From Streptomyces sp. LX-29 (GTDB lineage: Bacteria > Actinomycetota > Actinomycetes > Streptomycetales > Streptomycetaceae): a stretch of DNA of 64,000 nucleotides. The position numbers and the translations under genes were made by a program. The notes under the pieces were generated by a model, which saw only the letters and a list, made by a program, of their open reading frames with translations, was not told the DNA's origin and did not search any database. This document shows, in pieces, positions 33,442 through 41,282 of the stretch; position 1 is the stretch's first letter, and each line of letters starts with the position of its first letter. The stretch is from positions 310,001 through 374,000 of the forward strand of contig NZ_CP089746.1 of the NCBI RefSeq assembly GCF_029541745.1. Direction: 5' to 3'.

Positions 33442-34301
33442 GCGCGGGCATGGTGATGGAGGAGGCCGTGGGAAGGGCCGTACCGCTGGTCGCCGGTGCG
33501 CTCGGCGCCGGCGGCATCGCGGTCGCGGCGCTGCCCTCCCGTCTGCGGATGCGGTCTGAGCTGCGCAAGCGTTGGCGCACCTGGGCGCTGACCGCGCCGG
33601 TCTTTCTCGGGGCACTGTTCTGCGGCGGTGCCGGGGCGTTCGTCCTGGCGGCGGCGCTCGGCGTGGTCGCGGTGAGCGAGTACGTACGGATGGCCGGCCT
33701 GCGGCGCGCGGACCACGCCGTGCTCGTGGTGGCCTCGGTGGTGCTTCCGGGGCTCGCGTGGCAGGCGCCGGGGGCGCTCGACCTGCGGGCGGCGGGGCTG
33801 CTGCTGCTCGTGGTCGCCTTGTCTCCGCTGCTGGCCGGGGACGTGGACTCCGGGTTCACCCGTGCCACGCGGACGGTGTTCGGTCTCCTGTGGGTCCCGC
33901 TGTCGCTGACCGGCCTGGTGGTGCTGGGTGACACGGCGGTGGCGGTGGGCCTGGCGGTGGCCCTCGGTGATGTCGGCGCGTGGTGTGGCGGGACGGCCCT
34001 GGGCCGCAGGGGACCGCTGGCGCGGCCGCTGTCGCCGCTGTCTCCGAACAAGACGTGGGCGGGCGTCGTGGGCGCGGCGGTGGTGACCGCGCTGGTGCTG
34101 CTGGGCGTCGGCGCCTTCTCGGTGGCGCTGTGGGCGGCCGTGCTGTTCGGCTGCGTCCTGGGCGACCTGCTCGAATCGATGGTCAAGCGGGAGTCGGGGG
34201 TGAAGGACGCCGGCCGCTGGCTGCCCGGTTTCGGGGGGCTGTTGGACCGTGTCGACTCTCTCCTGCCGGCGCTGCTGCTGGCGATGGTGGTGACGGTGTG
34301 A
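33438..34301 (+). CDS. Phosphatidate cytidylyltransferase (CdsA/YnbB-like)
   Basis: A 287-residue polytopic membrane protein (about seven helices) with the C-terminal CdsA signature 'SMVKRESGVKDAGRWLPGFG' and 'GLLDRVDSL', in which the usual His is Phe. It should make CDP-diacylglycerol from CTP and phosphatidic acid. Positioned between a CDP-alcohol transferase and an acyltransferase with ATGA overlaps, so the three form a phospholipid module parallel to the E. coli ynbABC arrangement. 'ALGDVGAWCGGTALGRRG' is also typical. Confidence 0.88.
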   Translation: MSAGMVMEEAVGRAVPLVAGALGAGGIAVAALPSRLRMRSELRKRWRTWALTAPVFLGALFCGGAGAFVLAAALGVVAVSEYVRMAGLRRADHAVLVVASVVLPGLAWQAPGALDLRAAGLLLLVVALSPLLAGDVDSGFTRATRTVFGLLWVPLSLTGLVVLGDTAVAVGLAVALGDVGAWCGGTALGRRGPLARPLSPLSPNKTWAGVVGAAVVTALVLLGVGAFSVALWAAVLFGCVLGDLLESMVKRESGVKDAGRWLPGFGGLLDRVDSLLPALLLAMVVTV

Positions 34302-34318
34302 CGCAGCGGAGGAAGACG

Positions 34319-36010
34319 ATGGCGAGGGCCGTGTCGTATACGAAGTCGAACCGCGCCTCGCGTCGGGCCGCGGCGCGTCCGCGCGGCGGGTTCGCCGAGC
34401 TCGAAGCGCAGGCCGGAGGCGGGCCGCGGGGCGAGGCGGCCCGGCGCTCCGGGGCGGGTGCGCAGGGCCTCTTCGGCGCCTCCCCCGACGGTCTTGGTCC
34501 GGCCGCTCCCTGGACGGTGCGCCGCCGGGCCCGAGCGGCGGTGTCCCGTCGCCGGAAGGCGTTCGGGGGCGTCTCCGGCCGCGGCCGGAGAGCCCCTCGT
34601 ACCCGGACCGACCATGTGGCGCGGACGGCTGGAGCCGGGTCGACGGTCCGGCGGTCGTGGAGGTCGTGGAGCCATCCCGAACGTCCGTGTCGGTCACCCC
34701 GGTCGGGTTCCTCGGCGTGGCCACGGCCGGCGTCCGCCGTGGGCGGTCCGGTCGGCGCCGGCGCGGCCGGCTCGGCGGCCACCGTTCGAAGGGGGAAGGG
34801 CGGTCCCGGCCTGCCGGGCGGGCCGGGGCGACGAGGCGCGGGGCAGGGGTGGTCCCGGGCCGCGGCCGGGTTGCGGCGGCTGCTGTGGCTGGTCGTCCTC
34901 TCCGTCTCCGGTGGGGTCCAGCGGCGCGGGCGGCTCCCGCGTGGGGGCTGTGTCGTCGTCGCCAACCACTCCTCGCATGCCGACACCCCCGCGTTGCTGG
35001 CCGCCCTCGACGCCGGTCACACTCCGGCCATCGGCGCGGCCGCCGACTACTGGTTCGACTCGCCCTGGCGGAGCCGGATCTGCCGGGTGTTCGCGGCGGG
35101 CTTCCCGGTCCGCAGGACCGGCGGTGGCATGACCGACCTGCTCAGCCGGGTCGACGAGCTGCGCGCCGGGCGCGCGGTCGTGCTCTTCCCCGAGGGGACC
35201 CGAGGCCAGGACGGCGAGCTGGGTTCCTTCCACCGCGGTGCCCTGACGCTCGCCGAGCGGGCGGGCGTCCCCGTCGTCCCCGTCGGCATCACCGGCACCG
35301 ACCGGCTGCTGCCCAAGCACGGCAGACTGCGCCCGGCGCTGATACGGGTGCGGATCGGGACGCCGCTGCCGCCGGGGGCCACACCGCAGCAGGCACGCGC
35401 CGCTGTGGCGGCCCTGCGGGCCGACCCCGACACCGGGTCGGTGCGGGACTCGGCGCTCCGCCGCCGCGTCGCGGCGGTGGCCGTGGGACGCTGGGGGCTG
35501 CCGCTCGCCTTCGCCTGGGCCGTCGCCGAGGCGCTCAGCTGGCCGCTGATGCCGGAACTGCTGCTGGCCGTCGTGTGCGCGGCGGCCCCGCGCAGGGCGT
35601 TCACGCTGTCGCTGGCGGCACTCGCCGGCAGCCTGGTGGGCGGATTGCTCGCGCTCCACCTCGCCGCCCACGGGGTTCGCATGCCGGCCCCGCTCACCAC
35701 CGACCGAATGCGAGCCGAGGTACGCCACGAGCTGTCCGTCGAGTCGGCGGCCGCGGTACGCCACCAACCGTGGAACGGCATTCCGTTCAAGGTCTACGCG
35801 GCCCAGGCGGGCCGCGCCGGAGTTCCGGCCACCACATGGCTGGCCGAGTCCGCACAGGCGCGCGGCACCCGCACCCTCACCGTCGGCCTGGCCTTCGGCG
35901 CCTTCGGAGCCGTGGCGCACCGTTTCCGCCGCCACTACCCGGTCTACCTGGCGCTGCTGGGTTGTGGGTTCGCCACCGGCCTGTCCCTGATCGTCGCCGG
36001 CTGGCGCTGA
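34319..36010 (+). CDS. 1-acyl-sn-glycerol-3-phosphate acyltransferase (PlsC-like) with additional membrane domain
   Basis: An acyltransferase domain near the middle has NHSSHAD (NHX4D catalytic motif), 'GFPVRRTGGG' and 'LFPEGTRG', followed by 'VPVVPVGITG'. A C-terminal section after about residue 380 adds about three hydrophobic helices. ATG 34319 has an excellent AGGAAG Shine-Dalgarno 4-5 nt upstream and begins 17 bp after cdsA. The first about 170 residues are, however, Arg/Gly-rich low-complexity sequence that looks poorly coding. The functional start may be internal (for example GTG 34739), or the segment may be degenerate. Confidence 0.65.
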   Translation: MARAVSYTKSNRASRRAAARPRGGFAELEAQAGGGPRGEAARRSGAGAQGLFGASPDGLGPAAPWTVRRRARAAVSRRRKAFGGVSGRGRRAPRTRTDHVARTAGAGSTVRRSWRSWSHPERPCRSPRSGSSAWPRPASAVGGPVGAGAAGSAATVRRGKGGPGLPGGPGRRGAGQGWSRAAAGLRRLLWLVVLSVSGGVQRRGRLPRGGCVVVANHSSHADTPALLAALDAGHTPAIGAAADYWFDSPWRSRICRVFAAGFPVRRTGGGMTDLLSRVDELRAGRAVVLFPEGTRGQDGELGSFHRGALTLAERAGVPVVPVGITGTDRLLPKHGRLRPALIRVRIGTPLPPGATPQQARAAVAALRADPDTGSVRDSALRRRVAAVAVGRWGLPLAFAWAVAEALSWPLMPELLLAVVCAAAPRRAFTLSLAALAGSLVGGLLALHLAAHGVRMPAPLTTDRMRAEVRHELSVESAAAVRHQPWNGIPFKVYAAQAGRAGVPATTWLAESAQARGTRTLTVGLAFGAFGAVAHRFRRHYPVYLALLGCGFATGLSLIVAGWR

Positions 36011-36183
36011 CGACGGGACCCCGTGGCTGCTGGTACGGGGCCGGCGCGGACCGGTGGAGCGGACGGTGTCACGGCTCGACGTCCTGGGTGCTCCACACCT
36101 CCCACTCGGCGCGCGGCCGGCGCGGGGGGATTCCCAGGAGGGCCGTCGGCCACGTCACCGGCCTCACCGGCGGCGATTCGGGC

Positions 36184-36789
36184 CTACCGGCGAGCGTCTC
36201 CGTGCGCTTCGCGCCACATGGACCAGAGCGTCGGACCGCCCCCGGGTACCTGGATCTCGCCCCGCACGGTGAACCCGAACCGCTCGTAGAAGCCGATGTT
36301 GGACTGCTTCGACGATTCGAGGTGGGTCGGCAGTCCGGCCGCGTCCGCCTTGGCCAGGCCCGAGAGCAGCAGGGCAGCGCCGTGGCCGTTGCCCTGGGCT
36401 GCCGGGTCGGCGCCGAGCACCGCCAGATACCAGTGGGGTTCCTGCGGGGTCGCCTCGCCGACCAGTTCCAGCATTTCTCCCAGCCGGGCCACGTGCTCAC
36501 CCAACAGCCCGTCGATGACGGCCAGCGTTTCCTCGTCCGGGTGCTGCTCGGCCGTGCCGGGCGGTGTCCAGAAGGCCGCTGCCGCGTCGGTGCGTTCACA
36601 GTGACCGAGTGGGCCGTACTTGTGCGTGAGCATGACGTCGAACCACTGGGCGAGACGGTCCGCACGCCCTTCTTCGTCAGGGAAGAACCACAGCATCATC
36701 GGGTCGTCCGCGAAAGCGCGGGCCAGGGTGCGTGTGATCTCGGGAGTGTCGCCGGTCTCGATCGACGTGGGTGCGTGAGGTGACTGCAT
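36184..36789 (-). CDS. GNAT-family N-acetyltransferase
   Basis: A 201-residue acetyltransferase. Motif A is 'HWYLAVLGADPAAQGNGHGAALL' (Q/RxxGxG/A acetyl-CoA pyrophosphate loop) and motif B 'LPTHLESSKQSNIGFYERFGF'. It is the GNAT group often seen with puromycin-type acetyltransferases ('LARAFADDPMMLWFFPDE'). The ATG at 36789 is preferred; in-frame ATG 36825 is possible. The substrate is unknown and it is convergent with the PlsC gene. Confidence 0.85.
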   Translation of the reverse strand: MQSPHAPTSIETGDTPEITRTLARAFADDPMMLWFFPDEEGRADRLAQWFDVMLTHKYGPLGHCERTDAAAAFWTPPGTAEQHPDEETLAVIDGLLGEHVARLGEMLELVGEATPQEPHWYLAVLGADPAAQGNGHGAALLLSGLAKADAAGLPTHLESSKQSNIGFYERFGFTVRGEIQVPGGGPTLWSMWREAHGDARR

Positions 36790-36947
36790 GCGGTGAACGT
36801 AGCTTCCAAGATCTTTCCAGCGCATCGGTCGTTCTACCGATGAGTCAGGCCCCTGGGGGCGACCGTTACGGAGCACGGTCGGCGGCCGGATCTCGCCGGT
36901 CTCTGTTTGACGGCCGGATTTCGGGTAGCCGCAACACCGAGGCTGAT

Positions 36948-37250
36948 ATGGCAGACACACACGATGAGACCGGCGAGAAGACGACGGTCGGCGGCCCGTC
37001 CCCCGCGGCGCTGTTACGTGCGGGATGCGACCAGCTCACCGAGCTGACCGGAGTGCGACCCGAATCGGTGGTCCGTTTTCAACGGACCGATGACGGCTGG
37101 CTCCTGGAAGCGGAGGTGGTGGAGGTGGCTCGGGTGCCGGAGACGATGAGCCTGCTGGGACTCTACGAGATCACTCTCGACCCGGACGGGCTCCTCACCG
37201 GCTACCGCCGCGTCCGGCGTTACGAGCGCGCCCGTGGCGAGCGCCTCTGA
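36948..37250 (+). CDS. gvpO: Gas vesicle protein GvpO
   Basis: A 100-residue protein: a short acidic N-terminus, then 'LTELTGVRPESVVRF' and 'GWLLEAEVVEVARVPETMSLLGLYEITLDPDG', the GvpO core. GvpO is an accessory protein that starts the Streptomyces gvp operon. ATG 36948 has GAGG about 6 nt upstream. The whole gvp set runs in one direction with overlaps and looks like one transcript. Confidence 0.92.
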   Translation: MADTHDETGEKTTVGGPSPAALLRAGCDQLTELTGVRPESVVRFQRTDDGWLLEAEVVEVARVPETMSLLGLYEITLDPDGLLTGYRRVRRYERARGERL

Positions 37251-37283
37251 CCGGCCGGTCTCCGAGAGGGATGACACACCGAC

Positions 37284-37748
37284 ATGACCGTGGTGACCAC
37301 AGAACGGACCGGTGGCGGAGGCGGCAGCAGCGGCCTCTACGACGTGCTGGAACTCGTCCTCGACCGTGGGCTGGTGATCGACGCGTTCATCCGCGTCTCC
37401 CTGGTCGGCATCGAGATCCTCAAGATCGACGTGCGCGTGGTGGTGGCGAGCGTCGACACCTACCTCCGGTTCGCCGAAGCCTGTAACCGGCTGGACCTGG
37501 AGGCCGGACCGCGCCAGCCCGCGGGGCTGCCCGACCTGGTGGGCGACGCCACCGAGAGCGGCGCGCGCGACAAGACCAAGGGTGCGCTGGCGGGCGCCGG
37601 ACAGGCGGTCTCCCAGGCGACCCGCGGTATCACCGACACCCTGCGCGGCCGTGACCGGGAGCCGGAGGAGGCGACCGCCTCGGACGACACCGGCAGCCGC
37701 GCCGGCTCGCGCCGGGGCACCGCAAGGAAGTCGGGTGAGAGCGCATGA
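37284..37748 (+). CDS. gvpA: Gas vesicle structural protein GvpA/GvpJ family
   Basis: A 154-residue protein with the GvpA fold at residues 15-62 ('GLYDVLELVLDRGLVIDAFI' and 'VSLVGIEILKIDVRVVVASV'), the two helices and beta hairpin that build the vesicle wall. An unusual Ala/Gly/Arg-rich C-terminal extension of about 80 residues follows (GvpA is normally about 70-75 residues), as is common in Streptomyces GvpA-like proteins. ATG 37284 has GAGAGGGATG upstream. Overlaps gvpF by 4 bp (ATGA). Confidence 0.9.
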   Translation: MTVVTTERTGGGGGSSGLYDVLELVLDRGLVIDAFIRVSLVGIEILKIDVRVVVASVDTYLRFAEACNRLDLEAGPRQPAGLPDLVGDATESGARDKTKGALAGAGQAVSQATRGITDTLRGRDREPEEATASDDTGSRAGSRRGTARKSGESA

Positions 37749-38464
37749 ACACCTATGTCTACGGCATCGTGTCCGGCGGCCACCCCGAGCTGCCCTCCGG
37801 GCTCGCCGGGGTCGGCGACCCGCCCCGCCCGGTGCGTGGCGTCCGCGCGGGCGAGCTGACGGCGCTGGTCAGCGAGTGCCCGGAAGGTCTTCGGCCCCGG
37901 CGCCGGGACCTGCTGGCCCATCAGCGGGTGCTCACCGAGGTGGGCCAGACCCGCACGGTGCTGCCCCTGCGCTTCGGCAGCGTCTCGGCCGGTGAGGGGG
38001 ACGTCCGTGAGGTGCTCGCCTCCCGCGCCGAGGACTACCGGGAACGGCTGCGGAGGCTGGACGGCCGCACCGAGTACAACGTCAAGGCGGCGCACCAGGA
38101 AGACCTGCTGCTGCGCCAGCTGCTCGACGAGGAGCCCGAACTGCGGGGCATGGCCGCGGCGAACCGGGCGGCGGGCGGCGGCTCGTACGAGGCACGGCTG
38201 CGGACCGGGGAACGTGTGGCCGAGACGGTCCGCGACCGCGAGGAGCGGGACGCCCGGTTGATCACGCAGACGCTGTCACCGCTGGCCGAGGAACACCGGA
38301 TGGGGCCGGAGAGCGGCGGCTGGTTCGTCAACCTCTCGCTCCTGGTGCACCGGGACGACGCGGAGCCGCTGGCCGACGCGGTCGCCGGCCTGCGGAGCGC
38401 GCACCCCCGGCTCGACCTGCGGCTGAACGGGCCACTGCCGCCGTACAGCTTCGTGGAACCGTGA
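37745..38464 (+). CDS. gvpF: Gas vesicle protein GvpF
   Basis: A 239-residue GvpF/GvpL family member: 'YVYGIVSGGHPELP' first strand, 'RRRDLLAHQRVLTEV', 'VLPLRFGSVS', 'TEYNVKAAHQEDLLLRQL' and the terminal 'LRLNGPLPPYSFVE' signature. It is a minor accessory/nucleation protein of gas vesicle assembly. Overlaps gvpA and gvpG by 4 bp each. Confidence 0.93.
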   Translation: MNTYVYGIVSGGHPELPSGLAGVGDPPRPVRGVRAGELTALVSECPEGLRPRRRDLLAHQRVLTEVGQTRTVLPLRFGSVSAGEGDVREVLASRAEDYRERLRRLDGRTEYNVKAAHQEDLLLRQLLDEEPELRGMAAANRAAGGGSYEARLRTGERVAETVRDREERDARLITQTLSPLAEEHRMGPESGGWFVNLSLLVHRDDAEPLADAVAGLRSAHPRLDLRLNGPLPPYSFVEP

Positions 38465-38673
38465 TCATCTCGCTGGTCGGCTGGGTGCTGCGGCAGGTGG
38501 TCGCCGAGGCGGAGCGCGAGTACTACGACCCCGCGCGCGTCCGGCGGGAGCTGGCCGCGCTGGAGCGGCAGCTGGCCGAGGGCCTGATCGACGAGAAGGA
38601 GTTCGAGCGATGCGAGGACGCGCTGCTCGACCGCCTGGAGGAGGCGCACGCATGGACGCACGAGATCCGCTGA
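38461..38673 (+). CDS. gvpG: Gas vesicle protein GvpG
   Basis: A 70-residue mostly helical protein ('EREYYDPARVRRELAALERQ', 'GLIDEKEFERCEDALLDRLEEA'), the GvpG family. GTG 38461 overlaps the gvpF stop. Its 3' end carries the GGAGGAGG ribosome binding site and start of the following gvpJ frame (22-bp overlap). Confidence 0.92.
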   Translation: MIISLVGWVLRQVVAEAEREYYDPARVRRELAALERQLAEGLIDEKEFERCEDALLDRLEEAHAWTHEIR

Positions 38674-39033
38674 CCGCCCCCCGCACCCCGCCCCACCGCC
38701 CCGATCCGGCCCCTGGGCCACGAGCCGGCGGCCGGCTCCGCCAACCTCGCCGACATCCTGGAGCGCGTGCTGGACAAGGGTGTCGTCATCGCCGGTGACA
38801 TCCGCGTCAACCTGCTCGACATCGAACTGCTCACCGTCAAACTGCGGCTCGTCGTGGCCTCGGTCGACCGGGCGAAGGAGATGGGGATCGACTGGTGGGA
38901 GGACGACCCGGCCCTCTCCTCCCGCGCCGGGCGGCGCGCCCTGGACGCCGAGAACGCTCGGCTGCGCGCGCGGCTGGCGGAGCTGGAGGCCGGCGGCGGC
39001 GCCCGCGTCACGAGGGAGGACATGACCCGGTGA
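38652..39033 (+). pseudogene. gvpJ: Gas vesicle protein GvpJ with apparent frameshift
   Basis: The expected start is ATG 38652 (MDARDPLTAPRTPPHRPD) with GGAGGAGG 8 nt upstream. The conserved GvpA/J domain ('NLADILERVLDKGVVIAG', 'DIRVNLLDIELLTVKLRLVV', 'EMGIDWWEDDP') lies in the +1 frame from about 38700. Removing a single C from CGATCCGGCCCC near 38710 would restore one continuous protein (...RPD-RPLGHEPA...). In the frame as read, no start precedes the domain until GTG 38767, which would delete helix 1. Either a real mutation, a sequencing error, or ribosomal slippage. Overlaps gvpL by 4 bp. Confidence 0.75.
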
Positions 39034-39992
39034 ACACCATGGACCCACGACCGGAGGACGCCGCCGCGCCACGGCGGGAGGAACTGCGGTACGTCTACGC
39101 CATCACCCGCGACCACGACCCCGCGACCCCCTGGCCGGAGCCCCTGCGGGGTGTCGCGGGCGGCCCTGTCCTCGCCGTCCGGCACGCCGGCCTCTCCGCG
39201 CTGACCGGGCCGGTGCCGGCGGCCGAGTTCGGCGAGGCGCCCCTGCGCGCCCGGCTGGAGGATCTGCGCTGGCTGGAGGAGGTCGCCCGCGCCCACCAGC
39301 GGGTGGTGGACACCGCGGCCCGCACCGCCCGCTGCGTCGTGCCGCTGCGCCTGGCCACGGTCTGCCGTGACGAGCCGGGGGTGCGGCGCCTCATGGCCTC
39401 CGGCCGCGACCGCTTCACCGCCGCCCTGGACCGGTTGGACGGAAGGGTCGAATGGGGCGTCAAGGTGTACGCCGTGACCGGCGCCGACACGTCCGCGGAA
39501 CAGATGACCGCCGGACCGTCGACGGGACGGCGGGAACCCCTCGAGCAGCGGGCGGAACCGGCACACAGCACGAGCCGTGGCACGGGCCGGGGCCGTCAGG
39601 CCACCGAGGAGCGATCCGGTCGGGAGTATCTCCGCAGGCGGAGTGCCGAGCGCAGGGCGCGCGACGAGCGGTGGCAGGCCACCCGGGACAGCGTGCGCCG
39701 GGTCTACGAGACGCTCACCCCCCTGGCCGATGCCACCCGTCTGCACACCCCGCAGGCCGCCGAGCTGTCGGGCGTGGTCGACCCCCACATGCTCAACGCC
39801 GCGTTCCTGGTGGACGGCACGGACAGCGCGGCGTTCGCCACCCGGGTCCGGGAGCTGGACGCGGGGCTCCCCGCCGTCCGGGTGGAGCTGACCGGCCCCT
39901 GGGCGCCCTACTCGTTCCTCTCCACCGGCCCCGCGGACCCGCCGCCTCCCCAGGCCCGGCCCGCAAGCGGCGGCGGTGCGGCGGCGCGATGA
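39030..39992 (+). CDS. gvpL: Gas vesicle protein GvpL
   Basis: A 320-residue GvpL/F-family protein: 'ELRYVYAITRDHDPATPW', 'HQRVVDTAARTARCVVPLRL', 'DGRVEWGVKVYAVT' and the terminal 'VELTGPWAPYSFLS'. It contains a charged, Arg/Glu-rich insertion at about 150-225 absent from GvpF. GTG 39030 overlaps gvpJ (GTGA); ATG 39039 is an alternative start. Confidence 0.9.
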   Translation: MNTMDPRPEDAAAPRREELRYVYAITRDHDPATPWPEPLRGVAGGPVLAVRHAGLSALTGPVPAAEFGEAPLRARLEDLRWLEEVARAHQRVVDTAARTARCVVPLRLATVCRDEPGVRRLMASGRDRFTAALDRLDGRVEWGVKVYAVTGADTSAEQMTAGPSTGRREPLEQRAEPAHSTSRGTGRGRQATEERSGREYLRRRSAERRARDERWQATRDSVRRVYETLTPLADATRLHTPQAAELSGVVDPHMLNAAFLVDGTDSAAFATRVRELDAGLPAVRVELTGPWAPYSFLSTGPADPPPPQARPASGGGAAAR

Positions 39993-40180
39993 CGACCGGC
40001 ACCCTTCCCGAACAGCGGATCGCCCTGGTCGACCTGCTGGACCGACTGCTCGCGGGCGGTGTCGTCATCACCGGCGACCTCACCCTGCGTATCGCCGACG
40101 TGGACCTGGTGCGGATCGATCTGCGGGCCCTGGTCAGCTCGGTGAGCGCCGCGGTGCCGCCCCCCTGGGAGGAACCGTGA
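39989..40180 (+). CDS. gvpS: Gas vesicle protein GvpS (GvpA/J-like)
   Basis: A 63-residue protein consisting of one GvpA-like unit ('IALVDLLDRLLAGGVVITGD' and 'TLRIADVDLVRIDLRALVSS'). In Streptomyces clusters the short paralogue between gvpL and gvpK is named gvpS. Overlaps both neighbours by 4 bp. Confidence 0.9.
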   Translation: MTTGTLPEQRIALVDLLDRLLAGGVVITGDLTLRIADVDLVRIDLRALVSSVSAAVPPPWEEP

Positions 40181-40476
40181 GCCGACGGCTGGAGCTGGAC
40201 CAGGACACCGTCGAACGCGACCTGATGCGGCTGGTGCTGACCGTGGTGGAGCTACTACGTCAGCTGATGGAGCGTCAGGCGCTGCGCCGAGCGGACGCCG
40301 GCGACCTGACCGACGAACAGGAGGAGCGCGTCGGCCGCACCCTGATGCTGCTGGAGGACCGGATGGAGCGCCTGTGCGCCGACCACGGACTGCGGCGCTC
40401 GGACCTCAACCTCGACCTCGGGCCCCTGGGAACACTGCTGCCCCGGGAGCACGGAGCGGCCCCGCCCCGGGAGTGA
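40177..40476 (+). CDS. gvpK: Gas vesicle protein GvpK
   Basis: A 99-residue helical protein: 'DTVERDLMRLVLTVVELLRQLMERQA', 'LTDEQEERVGRTLMLLEDRM' and 'DLNLDLGPLGTLL', the GvpK family. Last gene of the cluster. No gvpN, gvpC or gvpP homologue is seen, consistent with the compact Streptomyces type. Confidence 0.92.
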   Translation: MSRRLELDQDTVERDLMRLVLTVVELLRQLMERQALRRADAGDLTDEQEERVGRTLMLLEDRMERLCADHGLRRSDLNLDLGPLGTLLPREHGAAPPRE

Positions 40477-40757
40477 GCGCGCGCACGGCCGAACACCGGG
40501 GCCGCGCCGCGCGAAGCGGCCGACGCGGGAGGAGGCGCCAGGGCTCGCCGCCGCCACGGCACCCCGCGGATCGGCCCGCACCAGACACCCTCGCCACTCC
40601 GGTCGGCTACGCCGACTACCTCGCCGGCTCGCCGCAGAGGTGGCCACGACCGCGACCTGTGCGCAGCGGACCAAGGGCGCGACACTGGACGCCTCACGGT
40701 CGCTCCGCAGCAGACGCTGCGGCTCGTAAGGCGGACAGCGAGGGCGAGGGGGAGAGA

Positions 40758-41282
40758 ATGAATGAGGGGTTATCTCTGGTAGCGGCTATCGGTGCAATGT
40801 TCACACCGCGGTACGTGTTCGGAACGTACCCGCCGTCCATTCAGGCAGCCCGTGCGGTCCGCGGATCACTTCTGCTCTTCGTCACATTCTTCGCCGAAGG
40901 GCTGAGATGGCCTGACCTGGACAAGTCCTTCAGGAGTGCCTGGGTGACCGCAGGAGTCCTGGCGGTGGTGATTCCGCTGGCGTGCCTCCTTCTCATCGCC
41001 GCGGCACCGCCCGGGCGTCGCGCCTGGACGGCACGTTGCGCGATGCGACCGCTGGGCACGATAGTCCAGGCCGCGGTCTTGTTGGGCGCGCTGTGGTGGT
41101 CCGGAGAGGCACGGCGCGATCATGCCGTTGACGTACGGGCCGAACACGGGCTGCGTGGCGCGGCTGCGCACGCTGTTCCTCCAGTACGTCTCCGGGTCCT
41201 TCGGCCAGCCGCCGGCGGGCCAGCCGCCGTCACCGCACATGTAGATCGCCCCGCCCACCATGCTGTCCGCCAGGTCGGGTGA
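40758..41282 (+). CDS. Truncated hypothetical membrane protein
   Basis: The frame starts at ATG 40758 (GGGGGAGAGA upstream). Residues 1-118 hold three hydrophobic segments (around GSLLLFVTFFAEG, AWVTAGVLAVVIPLACLLLI, GTIVQAAVLLGALWW) in DNA of lower GC. From about 41110 onwards the frame runs antisense through a peptidase gene and loses membrane character, so the true 3' end has been lost and replaced. Family not recognised. Confidence 0.5.
   Translation: MNEGLSLVAAIGAMFTPRYVFGTYPPSIQAARAVRGSLLLFVTFFAEGLRWPDLDKSFRSAWVTAGVLAVVIPLACLLLIAAAPPGRRAWTARCAMRPLGTIVQAAVLLGALWWSGEARRDHAVDVRAEHGLRGAAAHAVPPVRLRVLRPAAGGPAAVTAHVDRPAHHAVRQVG

Noticed and set aside
36948..40476. Search for gvpN, gvpC or a GvpP-type gene in the cluster
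   Set aside because: No ATPase (Walker A/B) or repeat-rich GvpC-like frame is present; the eight genes match the compact Streptomyces order.
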